Assembly: GCF_003387375.1 (NCBI RefSeq)
Contig: NZ_QUNG01000007.1
Coordinates: 143,409-207,408 of the forward strand
DNA: 64,000 nt
Source: Marinomonas pollencensis
GTDB taxonomy: Bacteria; Pseudomonadota; Gammaproteobacteria; Pseudomonadales; Marinomonadaceae
Direction: 5' to 3'
The notes beneath the pieces are model-generated. The model worked only from the letters and a program-made list of their open reading frames with translations, was not told the DNA's origin and ran no database searches. The first letter of the stretch is position 1; every line of letters begins with the position of its first letter. Shown piece after piece: positions 28,850-37,485 of the stretch. Both the position numbers and the translations under genes were made by a program.

Positions 28850-29297
28850 AGGTCAGAAAGCTCTGTTGTAGGGCGGCAGCTTGCGGGTCGTTCGCTTCTT
28901 TTAGTAGGTGAATGGCCACTTCGGCAGTGCAAAGCCCGGATTCTTTTTGGTTTCTGCGTTTAGTGTAAACAGAGTTTTCTCCTTGGATTTCATAGTGCGG
29001 AAAGCGCGCTAGGTAAGGGGATTGGTTATACATTTTTCTGGCCTGCTGCCAGGTTCCATCCAGTATTATGATGTTTTGTATGTCGCAAACTTGATCTTTT
29101 TCTAGCCTTGGCGAGGTAGGGGTTTTTAAATACACAATGGCGGTGTTTAGAGGGTCGAGTGCGAGTATCTGAGGGTCTGGTTCTTTTCTGGCCCAAACGA
29201 TAACATGACATTGGTCCGCTAACGCGGATTTTACTAACTTTCCGGTACCGCTTTCTTTTTTTAGCTCTTCACTGTGAGTTAACAGCCATATCTTCAT
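28839..29297 (-). CDS. DTW-domain protein (tRNA aminocarboxypropyltransferase-like)
   Basis: Member of the DTW/SPOUT-like family, whose characterised member TapT adds the acp3 group to U47 of tRNA. The signature appears as IIILDGTWQQARKMYNQ (about residues 76-92; DGTW for DTW), preceded by ALDPLNTAIVYLKTPT and followed by YTKRRNQKESGLCTAEV. At 152 residues it lacks the N-terminal cysteine-rich zinc segment of TapT, so it is a short form whose activity is uncertain. It overlaps the FAH gene tail to tail. Confidence 0.8.
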   Translation of the reverse strand: MKIWLLTHSEELKKESGTGKLVKSALADQCHVIVWARKEPDPQILALDPLNTAIVYLKTPTSPRLEKDQVCDIQNIIILDGTWQQARKMYNQSPYLARFPHYEIQGENSVYTKRRNQKESGLCTAEVAIHLLKEANDPQAAALQQSFLTFNQ

Positions 29298-29618
29298 ATT
29301 AGTTAAACTTATATTTCTTGATGATGAAACTTGGAAAGAGAATTTAATATCTTAAGGTTATAAAAGATAGTCTTTAAAATAATTGTTTTATTAGTGTTTT
29401 TTTTAAATCTTCATTTTTTTACGTTTTTTAACAAACTTTTCCTAGATAGGCTTCACATTTGTATTCTTAAGACATATTATCGAATGGTCAGTATGTTTTT
29501 CAATCTATATATATGGAAATATATTGAGTACTTCAGAGGACAGCTAAAAGAGTTTGATCTTTTGGTGTTTTAAACGATTGCTTTATTAAAGAGCAGTATA
29601 AAAAGAAATGAGGTTTGT
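29298..29618 (+). other. Gene-free stretch: csp copy 2 upstream region and leader
   Basis: 321 AT-rich bases between the DTW gene and csp copy 2. It holds a good promoter (29452-29480) and a leader of about 130 bases. No ORF is supported. Confidence 0.6.
29452..29480 (+). promoter_or_regulatory. Candidate promoter of the second csp gene
   Basis: TTCACA (29452-29457), 17-base spacer, TATTAT (29475-29480). Predicted start near 29487, leaving a leader of about 130 bases before the ATG. Confidence 0.55.
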
Positions 29619-29831
29619 ATGTCAGGTCAATTAGTATCCGGTATTGTGAAATGGTTTAATGATGAAAAAGGATTTGGTTTCATCGAACGTGAAGGTGGCC
29701 CAGATGTTTTTGTTCATTTTCGTGCAATTAACGGTACTGGTCGTAAAACACTAACGGAAGGTCAAAAAGTCTCTTTTGAAGTGACTCAAGGTCAAAAAGG
29801 TCCGCAAGCTGAAAACGTTACCGTTATCTAA
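29619..29831 (+). CDS. Cold-shock domain protein (CspA family), copy 2
   Basis: Single cold-shock domain (70 residues), close paralogue of the copy at 25462. RNP1 KGFGFIER and RNP2 VFVHFRAI are intact. The main differences are VKWFNDEKG for VKFFNETKG and a basic [12 protein letters not shown] region. ATGAGG stands about 10 bases before the start. It has its own promoter and a strong terminator, so it is monocistronic. The function is inferred from the domain: melting of mRNA structure. Confidence 0.95.
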   Translation: MSGQLVSGIVKWFNDEKGFGFIEREGGPDVFVHFRAINGTGRKTLTEGQKVSFEVTQGQKGPQAENVTVI

Positions 29832-29877
29832 ATAAGAGCAATGATCCGTGCTCTGGGTCTTTATGACCTGCTAAAAG

Positions 29878-29900
29878 CCATACAAATGTATGGTTTTTTT
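29878..29900 (+). terminator. Terminator of csp copy 2
   Basis: CCATACA and TGTATGG form a 7-bp stem followed by a run of seven T. Confidence 0.85.
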
Positions 29901-29959
29901 ATGCCTGAATTTTACTGTATATTCGCACTTTGATGTGACTGATTCATGGTGAGTGAACT

Positions 29960-30622
29960 TTGTACCCTATTTTATATTCCTTTCGCCGCTGTCCTTACGC
30001 GATAAGAGCGAGATATTGTCTGACCATTCTAGAGGTTAAAACACAGCTACGAGAAGTAGTGTTAAAAGCAAAACCAAATGCTTTGTTGGCCCTGGGAGGT
30101 CCTTCTACGGTTCCGCAATTAGTGACACAAAAGGGAGAGCGTTACCCAGAGAGCCTTGATATTGTTTTTTGGGCTTTGGCTCAGTCACATAATCAGGCGC
30201 TTGTGGCTTCATTGTGGCCGGTTTCCAAGAAGCGTCAAAATAAGCTGCTTGCTTGGATAAATTACAATGATCATATTTTTAAGCATTGGCTGGACCGTTA
30301 TAAGTACGCCGACCGCTACCCTGAGCGTTCTGAGCAATATTATCGACTACGGGGAGAGGTGTTTTTGGCGCGTTTAGATCAGCGTCTAAATAGGCAGGCT
30401 TACCTAATGGGGGACTCGATGACCCTGGCTGATATTTGCTTGTTTCCTTTTGTCCGCCAGTTTGCTGCTGTGGATGCGCGTTGGTTTTCAGAAAGTCAGT
30501 ATGAGAACGTGCAAGCTTGGTTGGCGCGCTTTTTAGCGTCCGATGCATTCTCTATCGTGATGCAGAAATTCCCCGCTTGGCAAGAGGGGCAGGCGGTGGT
30601 GTGTTTTCCTAATGAAAATTAG
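29960..30622 (+). CDS. Glutathione S-transferase-like protein
   Basis: Thioredoxin-fold plus helical GST. The N-terminal domain starts YPILYSFRRCPYAIRAR, with CPYA at about residues 11-14 in the position of glutaredoxin-like or omega-class GSTs; the cis-proline segment STVPQLV is near residue 50. The C-terminal helical domain (about 90-210) contains YLMGDSMTLADICLFPFVRQFA, the conserved N-capping region. The start is TTG 29960, with GGTGAG six bases upstream; no ATG is in frame nearby. Substrate unknown; 220 residues. Confidence 0.82.
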   Translation: MYPILYSFRRCPYAIRARYCLTILEVKTQLREVVLKAKPNALLALGGPSTVPQLVTQKGERYPESLDIVFWALAQSHNQALVASLWPVSKKRQNKLLAWINYNDHIFKHWLDRYKYADRYPERSEQYYRLRGEVFLARLDQRLNRQAYLMGDSMTLADICLFPFVRQFAAVDARWFSESQYENVQAWLARFLASDAFSIVMQKFPAWQEGQAVVCFPNEN

Positions 30623-30662
30623 CACGCTAACAGGGGGTTGATGAGATTGTGAGCGTGCTAAT
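30618..30662. terminator. Inverted repeat between convergent GST and bamD genes
   Basis: ATTAGCACGCT and AGCGTGCTAAT are perfect 11-bp arms around 23 bases, placed over the GST stop codon and before the bamD stop. On the minus strand TTTT follows the stem, so it can end the bamD transcript. Confidence 0.6.
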
Positions 30663-30677
30663 GTTTGATGAGCAGTG

Positions 30678-31520
30678 CTAGCCAATTAAGCCAAAGCTAA
30701 CCCAATACCAAAAACTCGGATCGGCGTCACTGGGCAGAGGTAAAGGAATAAAGTTTCCTTGCTCGTCGATATGGGAAGAATCTGGATAGGTTTTTTGTAA
30801 AACAGATAGATTCAGCAGGGCCAGGTTATCCAGCTTAAGATCATTATAAGATTGAATGCTGATGGCCAGCGCCTCTTCTACAGAGGTGGAGCTTGGGTAA
30901 TGCTCAATAACGGCTTGGCTGCGTTTTAAGGCAGACAGTGGGGCTTTGCGCTTCAAATAGTATTTGGCAACCTGCAGCTCATGGCGTGCAATGGTGTTGC
31001 GCAAGAATACCATTCTTGCTTTGCCATCCGGAGCATAGTCGCTGTTTGGGTAACGCTGCAAAAAATCGCTCATTTCACGAAAGGCTTTTTGCAATTCTTT
31101 GGGGTCTGTTTTGCTCGGATCCGTGTCTAGATAGCGCTGTAGTAGACTTTGTGAGCCAACATAAGTAGAGAGTGCTCGCATATAGTAAGCATAATCGATG
31201 GCGTCGTGATCAGGGTGGTTTTTAATAAAGCGTTCTGCGCTAGCATGGGCGGAGAGATATTCTCCTGACTCGTACTGGGCGTAGATTAAGTCCAGCTCGG
31301 CGCGGGTGCTAAATTCACCAAATGGGTAGCGAGAATCCAATTCTTGTAAATTTTTAGCTGCGGTGGCTGGCAGACCTTCTGAAAAGGCTTGTTGTGCTTT
31401 TTCATAGTAAGCATGCTCTGGAAGGTCGGGTTCTTGGACCTGAGAGCTGGAACATGCAGCGAGAAGTAAAGAAAAACTGGCGATTCCTGCGAATCGGAGC
31501 AGCGAGTGATTAAATCCCAT
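30678..31520 (-). CDS. bamD: Outer-membrane assembly lipoprotein BamD
   Basis: Essential lipoprotein of the BAM complex that inserts beta-barrels in the outer membrane. It has a lipoprotein signal with lipobox LLAAC (acylated Cys23), then five TPR-like repeats: YYEKAQQAFSEG, LDSRYPFGEFSTRAELDLIYA, RFIKNHPDHDAIDYAYYMRAL and SDFLQRYPNSDYAPDGKARM are clear. At 280 residues it is slightly longer than E. coli BamD (245), with an extended C-terminus. It is divergent from rluD, an arrangement conserved in gammaproteobacteria. Confidence 0.95.
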   Translation of the reverse strand: MGFNHSLLRFAGIASFSLLLAACSSSQVQEPDLPEHAYYEKAQQAFSEGLPATAAKNLQELDSRYPFGEFSTRAELDLIYAQYESGEYLSAHASAERFIKNHPDHDAIDYAYYMRALSTYVGSQSLLQRYLDTDPSKTDPKELQKAFREMSDFLQRYPNSDYAPDGKARMVFLRNTIARHELQVAKYYLKRKAPLSALKRSQAVIEHYPSSTSVEEALAISIQSYNDLKLDNLALLNLSVLQKTYPDSSHIDEQGNFIPLPLPSDADPSFWYWVSFGLIG

Positions 31521-31678
31521 GTATAATCGAAACCTTGAAGTGGTAAATTAGCCTCTATTGGCATTTTGTAGCGTTCTATTGCGAAATCAAAGTAAAAGGC
31601 AAGATGCTACACGTTTTTTCACATTCAGATCTTATGATAAAATCACAGGTCTGAAAACAACAGATTAAAGTACATTGT

Positions 31679-32662
31679 ATGGCAGAGCGCATAGTAAAAG
31701 AAGCCCAGGTCCCTTTTGATTTAGGCGGTAACCGATTTGACCAAGTGGCCACTGAGCTATTTAGTGATTATTCCCGTTCCAGAATCAAAATTTGGATCAA
31801 AGAAGGTACCTTGCTCGTTGATGGCAAAATTACCAAGCCAAAAGAAAAACTGTTTGGTGGCGAGCTGGTGACGCTGAATGTGGTGCTTGAAGATCAGGCA
31901 GACCACGAAGCGCAAGAAATGCCGTTGGATATCATTTATGAAGACGACGATATTATCGTTGTCAATAAACCAGCCGGTCTGGTGGTTCACCCAGCGGTAG
32001 GTAACCGTGACGGTACCTTGATGAATGCCATTTTGCACCATGCTCCAGAAACCGCTCATGTGCCTAGGGCTGGTATTGTGCATCGTCTCGACAAAGAGAC
32101 AACCGGCCTGATGGTGGTGGCTAAAACTTTGGCGGCGCAAACGGACTTAGTGGCTCAGCTGCAAGAACGCAGTATGGGGCGCGAATATGAAGCCATTGCG
32201 ATTGGTGAAATGACAGGAGGAGGGATTGTTGATGAACCAATTGGCCGACATCCTCATAACCGTCAAAAAATGGCCGTAGAGCCAGTCAACGGTAAAGATG
32301 CGATTACGCATTATCGTTTGGTTAAACGCTACAAAAATCATACCCACATTCGTCTTAAGCTAGAGACCGGACGAACGCACCAAATTCGTGTGCACATGGC
32401 ATTTATTCAATATCCATTGGTGGGTGACCCGCAGTACGGTGGGCGTCTTAAAATGCCAAAAGCGTGTTCACCAGAGTTGCAGGATTCGTTGCGACATTTT
32501 CGACGTCAAGCGCTCCATGCGAAACGACTCGAGCTGGCGCATCCGATTACCGGGGATTGGATGGAGTGGGAAATCGACCTCCCCGAAGACATGCAATTGC
32601 TACTGGATGCCTTGAAAAAGGATATGGTAGAGTCAGGCAGTGATGATTCAGAATATTTTTAA
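31679..32662 (+). CDS. rluD: 23S rRNA pseudouridine(1911/1915/1917) synthase RluD
   Basis: Makes three pseudouridines in helix 69 of 23S rRNA, important for ribosome assembly and release-factor function. An N-terminal S4 domain (about residues 15-80, RSRIKIWIKEGTLLVDGK) precedes the RluA-type catalytic domain with HRLDKETTGLMVVAKT (catalytic Asp near 138) and ETGRTHQIRVHMA. Length 327 matches E. coli (326). A terminator lies between it and pgeF, but the close spacing suggests some read-through. Confidence 0.95.
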   Translation: MAERIVKEAQVPFDLGGNRFDQVATELFSDYSRSRIKIWIKEGTLLVDGKITKPKEKLFGGELVTLNVVLEDQADHEAQEMPLDIIYEDDDIIVVNKPAGLVVHPAVGNRDGTLMNAILHHAPETAHVPRAGIVHRLDKETTGLMVVAKTLAAQTDLVAQLQERSMGREYEAIAIGEMTGGGIVDEPIGRHPHNRQKMAVEPVNGKDAITHYRLVKRYKNHTHIRLKLETGRTHQIRVHMAFIQYPLVGDPQYGGRLKMPKACSPELQDSLRHFRRQALHAKRLELAHPITGDWMEWEIDLPEDMQLLLDALKKDMVESGSDDSEYF

Positions 32663-32663
32663 T

Positions 32664-32689
32664 AAAAAAGCAGCGTAAGCTGCTTTTTT
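32664..32689 (+). terminator. Terminator between rluD and pgeF
   Basis: AAAAAAGCAGC and GCTGCTTTTTT form an 11-bp stem with loop GTAA and a T-run. The A-rich 5' side is symmetric. Confidence 0.8.
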
Positions 32690-32715
32690 ATTGCCTGCTG
32701 TTGGGAGTTTGTTCA

Positions 32716-33471
32716 GTGGATAAAGTAACTCAAACGTATGTGGCTGCTTCGTGGCCGGCGCCAAACAATGTGAAAGCCTTTACTTCAATGCGCCATGGGG
32801 GGGTCAGTCAAGGTGAGTATGGTTCGTTGAATTTGGGGGCCCATGTTGGTGATAGTGATGCCGCTGTGCAGCGCAATCGGCAGATCTTCTCTTCCAGTGT
32901 GGGGATGCCAGAGAGTTTAGTTTGGTTGAACCAAGTGCATGGCACTCATGTTGCTGTATTGCCTAGCTCTCAAACGATTGCGGCAGCAGATAGTGCAGTG
33001 ACGCGTCAGCAGAATCAGGTCTGTGCGGTATTGACTGCGGATTGCCTGCCGGTTTTCTTTTGCAACAAGCAAGGCACTCAAGTGGCAGTGGCCCATGCAG
33101 GCTGGCGCAGTTTATGCTTTGGCGTGCTGGAAGAAACTCTAAAGCACTTTGATCCATCCGACGATGTTTTGGTTTGGTTGGGGCCCGCAATTGGTCCCGC
33201 TGCCTTTGAGGTGGGAGGAGAAGTTCGGGAGGCATTTATGGCTCAGCAGGCGGAAGCGGCAGAGGCTTTTGTCGCTAAAGGCAGCGGTAAGTGGTTAGGA
33301 AACCTTTATTTGCTTGCTAAGCAAAGGTTGGCAGCTCAAGGCGTCACAGAGGTCTATGGTGGTGATTTTTGTACTTATCAAAATGAAGCTGACTTCTTTT
33401 CTTATCGCCGTTCTGGGAAGACAGGCCGAATGGCATCGGTGATTTGGTTTGAAGATGATTCTGCAAAGTAA
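32716..33471 (+). CDS. pgeF: Multicopper-oxidase-like purine nucleoside phosphorylase PgeF (YfiH)
   Basis: Laccase-domain protein of the YfiH/DUF152 family; studied members phosphorolyse adenosine, inosine and methylthioadenosine, and the E. coli protein was proposed to edit peptidoglycan precursors. Visible landmarks are SMRHGGVSQGEYGSLNLG, NQVHGT (His near 75), LTADCLPVFF with the zinc-type Cys, and AHAGWRSLCFGV. GTG 32716 (GGGAG nine bases upstream) gives 251 residues; a TTG at 32701 is possible. The order bamD / rluD-pgeF-clpB is the classical one. Confidence 0.92.
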   Translation: MDKVTQTYVAASWPAPNNVKAFTSMRHGGVSQGEYGSLNLGAHVGDSDAAVQRNRQIFSSSVGMPESLVWLNQVHGTHVAVLPSSQTIAAADSAVTRQQNQVCAVLTADCLPVFFCNKQGTQVAVAHAGWRSLCFGVLEETLKHFDPSDDVLVWLGPAIGPAAFEVGGEVREAFMAQQAEAAEAFVAKGSGKWLGNLYLLAKQRLAAQGVTEVYGGDFCTYQNEADFFSYRRSGKTGRMASVIWFEDDSAK

Positions 33472-33488
33472 CAATGCATTTTATTGAT

Positions 33489-33510
33489 GGGTGTCAATAA
33501 AATGACACCC
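33489..33510 (+). repeat. Perfect palindrome upstream of clpB
   Basis: GGGTGTCA and TGACACCC form a perfect 8-bp stem around ATAAAA, 18 bases after the pgeF stop. No T-run follows, so it is not a standard terminator; it may protect the pgeF mRNA end or act as an operator. Confidence 0.6.
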
Positions 33511-33515
33511 GGCCG

Positions 33516-33574
33516 TTGAAAAGGGAATAACTGGACATATTAATTTAGTAATAACAAATAATTCCCTTTTTCAA
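33516..33574 (+). promoter_or_regulatory. Large inverted repeat overlapping a heat-shock-like -35 and the clpB ribosome site
   Basis: TTGAAAAGGGAAT (33516-33528) is repeated inverted as ATTCCCTTTTTCAA (33561-33574), with a single extra T. The left arm starts with TTGAAA, which resembles a sigma-32 -35 element; GGACATAT at 33533-33540 is a weak match to its -10, with a short spacer. The right arm runs into the clpB Shine-Dalgarno AAGGAGG (33573-33579). Role is inferred. Confidence 0.45.
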
Positions 33575-33584
33575 GGAGGTCAAA

Positions 33585-36164
33585 ATGCGAATCGAGCGTT
33601 TAACAAGTAAACTTCAGTTGGCTCTGTCTGATGCGCAATCCATCGCGTTAGGACAAGATCATTCATACATTGAGTCCCTTCATTTATTCATTGCTTTGCT
33701 GGATCAGCAAGGCGGCAGCACACGCCCAATTTTGCAGCAATCTGGTGTTCAGGTTGCTAAGCTCCGTGACAGTCTTGATGTGCTTTTAGATCGTTTGCCT
33801 AAGGTTAACAATCATGATGGCAATGTCCAAATGTCGCCTGAATTAGGGCGTCTGATGAACCTTGCAGATAAAGAAGCGCAAAAGCGAAAAGATCAATTCA
33901 TCTCATCTGAGTTGGTGTTAATGGCGATGTTTGATGGCAAGGATGACTTGGCCAAAGCATTAAAAGCAACGGGTGTGACCAAGGCGGACATCGCCTCGGT
34001 GATCGATAGTGTGCGAGGTGGAGAGTCTGTCAATGACCCGAATGCAGAAGAAAACCGCCAAGCGTTGGATAAGTACACAGTAGACCTCACAGCCAAAGCC
34101 GCAGAAGGCAAGCTTGACCCTGTGATTGGTCGAGATGATGAGATACGTCGTACGATACAAGTGTTACAGCGCCGCCGTAAAAATAACCCGGTGCTAATTG
34201 GCGAACCAGGAGTGGGTAAAACCGCCATTGTTGAAGGTTTGGCACAGCGTATTATTAATGGTGAAGTGCCAGAAGGCTTAAAGAGTAAGCGCGTGCTTGC
34301 TCTTGATATGGGGGCTTTGATAGCAGGAGCTAAATACCGTGGTGAATTTGAAGAGCGATTAAAAGCTGTATTGAACGAATTGTCCAAACAAGAAGGGCAA
34401 ATCATTCTGTTTATTGATGAAATCCACACCATGGTAGGCGCAGGCAAATCAGAAGGCTCAATGGATGCTGGGAATATGCTAAAGCCTGCTTTGGCGCGTG
34501 GCGAGCTTCATTGTGTAGGGGCAACGACGCTGGATGAATATCGCCAGTATATTGAAAAAGACGCCGCACTAGAGCGCCGTTTCCAGAAGGTTCTGGTTGA
34601 AGAGCCTAGTGTGTTGGATTCAATCGCTATTTTACGTGGCCTAAAAGAGCGTTATGAGGTCCATCATGGGGTGGATATTACCGACTCGGCAATCATTGCT
34701 GCAGCCAAATTATCACAACGTTATATTACTGATCGTCAATTACCGGACAAGGCGATTGACTTGATTGACGAGGCGGCCAGCCGTATTCGTATGGAGATGG
34801 ACTCCAAGCCTGAGAATATGGACCGTTTAGAGCGACGTTTGATTCAATTAAAGATAGAAAAAGAAGCGCTTAAAAAAGAAACCGACAGAGCATCGAAGGT
34901 GCGCTTAGGTGAGCTTGAGAATGAGATTGACGACTTGCAAAAGCAGTATTCTGATTTTGAAGAAATTTGGAATGCCGAAAAGGCTGCTTTGCAAGGTGCT
35001 CAGAAGCTAAAAGAAGAGTTAGAAGCGGTTAAGCATGAAATGGAAGAGGCGCGCCGCAGCGGTAATCTGGCCAAGATGTCAGAGCTGCAATATGGGGTGA
35101 TTCCTATGTTGGAAGCGGAAATTGAAAAAGCCGGTAAAGCGGAAGAAGAAGCGCAAATGACGCTGCTGAAAAACCGTGTGACCGAAGAGGAAATAGCGAC
35201 GGTAGTGGCGCGTTGGACCGGTATTCCAATGGAAAAAATGCTTGAGGGGGATCGCGATCGCCTGTTGCGCATGGAAGACGCCTTGCACGAATCGGTTATC
35301 GGCCAGGATGAGGCGGTTCAGGCTGTCTCTAACGCGGTAAGACGCTCTCGTTCTGGATTGGCGGATCCGAATCGCCCGAATGGCTCATTTCTTTTCTTAG
35401 GCCCCACAGGGGTGGGAAAAACAGAGTTGTGTAAGTCATTGGCTAGATTTTTGTTTGATACTGATCAAGCCATGGTGCGCATTGATATGTCTGAGTTTAT
35501 GGAGAAGCATTCTGTGGCGCGTTTGATTGGTGCGCCACCAGGTTATGTTGGTTATGAAGAGGGTGGCTATTTGACCGAAGCGGTTAGACGTCGCCCTTAT
35601 TCTGTGCTGCTGTTGGATGAGATAGAAAAAGCGCACCCAGATGTGTTTAATATTTTGCTTCAAGTGTTGGATGATGGTCGATTAACCGATGGTCAGGGTA
35701 GAACCGTCGACTTTCGAAATACCGTGATTGTGATGACCTCGAACTTAGGTTCTGATGTTATACAAGAATTTCGTTCTAACGACCAATATGAAGAGATTAA
35801 GACCAAGGTAATGGAGGTAGTAGGAATGCACTTCAGACCTGAGTTTATTAATCGTATTGACGAAACCGTGGTCTTCCATCCATTGATGCAGGCGCAAATT
35901 AAAGGTATTGCTAAGATCCAGTTAGCACATTTGAATCATCGTCTGGCAGAAATGGGCATGGCGTTGGATTTGAGTGAGGCGGCCTCTGATCAATTGGCGG
36001 AGGTGGGTTATGACCCTGTCTATGGGGCTCGACCACTAAAACGAGCTATCCAGCAATGGATAGAAAACCCATTAGCAAACGAACTATTGTCTGGTGGTTT
36101 TGTATCGGGAGATACCATTCTAGCGGATGTGGAGAATGATCAGATCATTTTTACCAAAGGCTGA
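33585..36164 (+). CDS. clpB: ATP-dependent disaggregase ClpB
   Basis: Hsp100 chaperone that threads aggregated proteins through its hexamer together with DnaK. The order is: Clp-N repeats (residues 1-145), NBD1 with Walker A GEPGVGKT (about 206) and Walker [15 protein letters not shown], a long coiled-coil middle domain (about 400-540), NBD2 with Walker [10 protein letters not shown] (about 606) and [14 protein letters not shown], then a C-terminal small domain. At 859 residues it is full length. AAGGAGG lies 6 bases upstream. The presence of the middle domain excludes ClpA. Confidence 0.98.
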   Translation: MRIERLTSKLQLALSDAQSIALGQDHSYIESLHLFIALLDQQGGSTRPILQQSGVQVAKLRDSLDVLLDRLPKVNNHDGNVQMSPELGRLMNLADKEAQKRKDQFISSELVLMAMFDGKDDLAKALKATGVTKADIASVIDSVRGGESVNDPNAEENRQALDKYTVDLTAKAAEGKLDPVIGRDDEIRRTIQVLQRRRKNNPVLIGEPGVGKTAIVEGLAQRIINGEVPEGLKSKRVLALDMGALIAGAKYRGEFEERLKAVLNELSKQEGQIILFIDEIHTMVGAGKSEGSMDAGNMLKPALARGELHCVGATTLDEYRQYIEKDAALERRFQKVLVEEPSVLDSIAILRGLKERYEVHHGVDITDSAIIAAAKLSQRYITDRQLPDKAIDLIDEAASRIRMEMDSKPENMDRLERRLIQLKIEKEALKKETDRASKVRLGELENEIDDLQKQYSDFEEIWNAEKAALQGAQKLKEELEAVKHEMEEARRSGNLAKMSELQYGVIPMLEAEIEKAGKAEEEAQMTLLKNRVTEEEIATVVARWTGIPMEKMLEGDRDRLLRMEDALHESVIGQDEAVQAVSNAVRRSRSGLADPNRPNGSFLFLGPTGVGKTELCKSLARFLFDTDQAMVRIDMSEFMEKHSVARLIGAPPGYVGYEEGGYLTEAVRRRPYSVLLLDEIEKAHPDVFNILLQVLDDGRLTDGQGRTVDFRNTVIVMTSNLGSDVIQEFRSNDQYEEIKTKVMEVVGMHFRPEFINRIDETVVFHPLMQAQIKGIAKIQLAHLNHRLAEMGMALDLSEAASDQLAEVGYDPVYGARPLKRAIQQWIENPLANELLSGGFVSGDTILADVENDQIIFTKG

Positions 36165-36192
36165 TCTATTCGCGCTTTTATTTGGTTATCAA

Positions 36193-36217
36193 AAACTCAC
36201 TTAGGTGAGTTTTTTTA
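36193..36217 (+). terminator. clpB terminator
   Basis: AAACTCAC and GTGAGTTT form an 8-bp stem with loop TTAG, followed by a T-run. Confidence 0.85.
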
Positions 36218-36243
36218 TGCCTAGCACTTTATTGTTTAAGCAC

Positions 36244-36279
36244 AAAAAAAACCAACCTAATCTTAGGTTGGTTTTTTTA
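36244..36279. terminator. Bidirectional terminator between clpB and the outer-membrane gene
   Basis: An A-run plus ACCAACCTAA pairs with TTAGGTTGGT plus a T-run across two central bases. It is symmetric, so it can serve the minus-strand barrel gene and act as a second stop for clpB. Confidence 0.85.
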
Positions 36280-36310
36280 TTAAAGAGCTTTGTGTGGCTT
36301 AAGCGTTTGT

Positions 36311-36988
36311 TTAAAAGTCGATAAAGGCGCCGACAAACACACCAGAGAAGTCGCTCTTAATGTCTTTCCCGTCAATATCGTCTAGGTCTAGATCTATTTT
36401 ACGGTAACCGCCTTCAAGGCCTACGAGGAAAGGGCTTTGGTATTTTACTTTTAGGGTTGTGTCCGTGATGCTAGAGCCGTCGAAACCGCCTGCTTTTAAT
36501 TCACCGCCAAAAGAAAGGCGTGTGCCTGGAACGGTTACATAGCCTGCCACATAACCTAATGGGTAGTAGTCAGATAGGTTGGTCTTGTTGCCATCAAGGG
36601 TTACTGAGCCATCAAATTTACGCACAGTTAGACCAGCGTCTAGGTCGATCCAAAGTAAGCCATCAAGAAATTCATAGTAAAGCGTGTAATCTTGGTGGGA
36701 TAGATCAAGCTTAGCGGATTGTGAACCAACGCTGCCATTGGCTTTTAAATCTAGGCTTTGAAAACGGACATTAGGAATCAGAGGTAGAGGGTGTTCAAAA
36801 GCAATCCCAAAATACGTTCCGCTTTTTCCATCTAAATCGGCAGATTGTTTGCTGCTGTCTTTGTCTGAAATGTAGCTGTCGTCTGCGCTGGGTGAGTAAG
36901 AACCAACCTCGGCAGTCAGGCCAATAATATCAGCTTGTGCTGCGCCTGCTAATAGGGCGGTGGTTAGAAGTAGGGTTGGCTTCATCAT
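36311..36988 (-). CDS. Outer-membrane beta-barrel protein (TIGR04219-like)
   Basis: Probable small outer-membrane barrel, function unknown. A signal peptide covers residues 1-20 (LLLTTALLAGAAQA|D), followed by alternating strands and a C-terminal VGAFIDF ending in Phe, as BAM substrates do. Landmarks GTYFGIAFEHPLPLIPNVRF and DYTLYYEFLDGLLWIDLDAG fit the TIGR04219 family. Two adjacent ATG codons at 36988 and 36985 can start it; the frame start at 37018 would bury the signal peptide. It lies downstream of the tRNA array on the same strand. Confidence 0.82.
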   Translation of the reverse strand: MMKPTLLLTTALLAGAAQADIIGLTAEVGSYSPSADDSYISDKDSSKQSADLDGKSGTYFGIAFEHPLPLIPNVRFQSLDLKANGSVGSQSAKLDLSHQDYTLYYEFLDGLLWIDLDAGLTVRKFDGSVTLDGNKTNLSDYYPLGYVAGYVTVPGTRLSFGGELKAGGFDGSSITDTTLKVKYQSPFLVGLEGGYRKIDLDLDDIDGKDIKSDFSGVFVGAFIDF

Positions 36989-37110
36989 AATGTACATCCA
37001 TAAATCAAATAGTGACAAATTTCTTCCATTATATGTCTTCGGGTAACAAAATCCAGAGAAATAAGGAGGAAAATAGATCTAATGTGTATGGAGGATAAAG
37101 CGGAGAATGA

Positions 37111-37185
37111 TGGCTGGGGTAGCAGGATTCGAACCTACGCATGACAGGATCAAAACCTGTTGCCTTACCGCTTGGCGATACCCCA
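37111..37185 (-). tRNA. tRNA-Gln (anticodon TTG), copy C
   Basis: Minus-strand 75-mer including encoded CCA. Acceptor stem TGGGGTA / TACCCCA, anticodon stem ACAGG / CCTGT with loop TTTTGAT (anticodon TTG), and T loop TTCGAAT. Identical to the copies at 37314 and 37486. It is the last tRNA of a five-gene array. Confidence 0.95.
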
Positions 37186-37203
37186 AAAAATCATTTTTTG
37201 ATA

Positions 37204-37280
37204 TGGTGGCTATGACTAGATTCGAACTAGTGACCCCATCATTATGAGTGATGTGCTCTAACCAACTGAGCTACATAGCC
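37204..37280 (-). tRNA. tRNA-Met, elongator (anticodon CAT), copy B
   Basis: Minus-strand 77-mer with encoded CCA. Acceptor GGCTATG / CATAGCC, anticodon stem CATCA / TGATG with loop CTCATAA (anticodon CAT). The fully paired acceptor end (G1-C72) and lack of three G-C pairs at the anticodon stem base mark it as elongator rather than initiator. Identical to the copy at 37401. Confidence 0.93.
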
Positions 37281-37313
37281 TAAATTATATCTTTGCTTAT
37301 TAACAAATTTCGA

Positions 37314-37388
37314 TGGCTGGGGTAGCAGGATTCGAACCTACGCATGACAGGATCAAAACCTGTTGCCTTACCGCTTGGCGATACCCCA
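37314..37388 (-). tRNA. tRNA-Gln (anticodon TTG), copy B
   Basis: Same 75-base sequence as the other two Gln copies. It is separated from the Met tRNAs by 12 bases upstream and 33 bases downstream on the minus strand. Confidence 0.95.
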
Positions 37389-37400
37389 TTATCGAATTGT

Positions 37401-37477
37401 TGGTGGCTATGACTAGATTCGAACTAGTGACCCCATCATTATGAGTGATGTGCTCTAACCAACTGAGCTACATAGCC
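37401..37477 (-). tRNA. tRNA-Met, elongator (anticodon CAT), copy A
   Basis: Same sequence as the Met copy at 37204, with encoded CCA; 8 bases separate it from the first Gln tRNA. Confidence 0.93.
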
Positions 37478-37485
37478 GTGTCTAT

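Noticed and set aside
33893..34447. A 184-residue minus-strand frame opposite clpB
   Set aside because: It lies wholly inside the highly conserved clpB coding region, has no ribosome site or family features, and its composition is that of an antisense shadow.
37111..37185. Possible integrative-element attachment site at the last tRNA
   Set aside because: No integrase gene or partial tRNA repeat was seen in the adjacent sequence; the neighbours are ordinary chromosomal genes.
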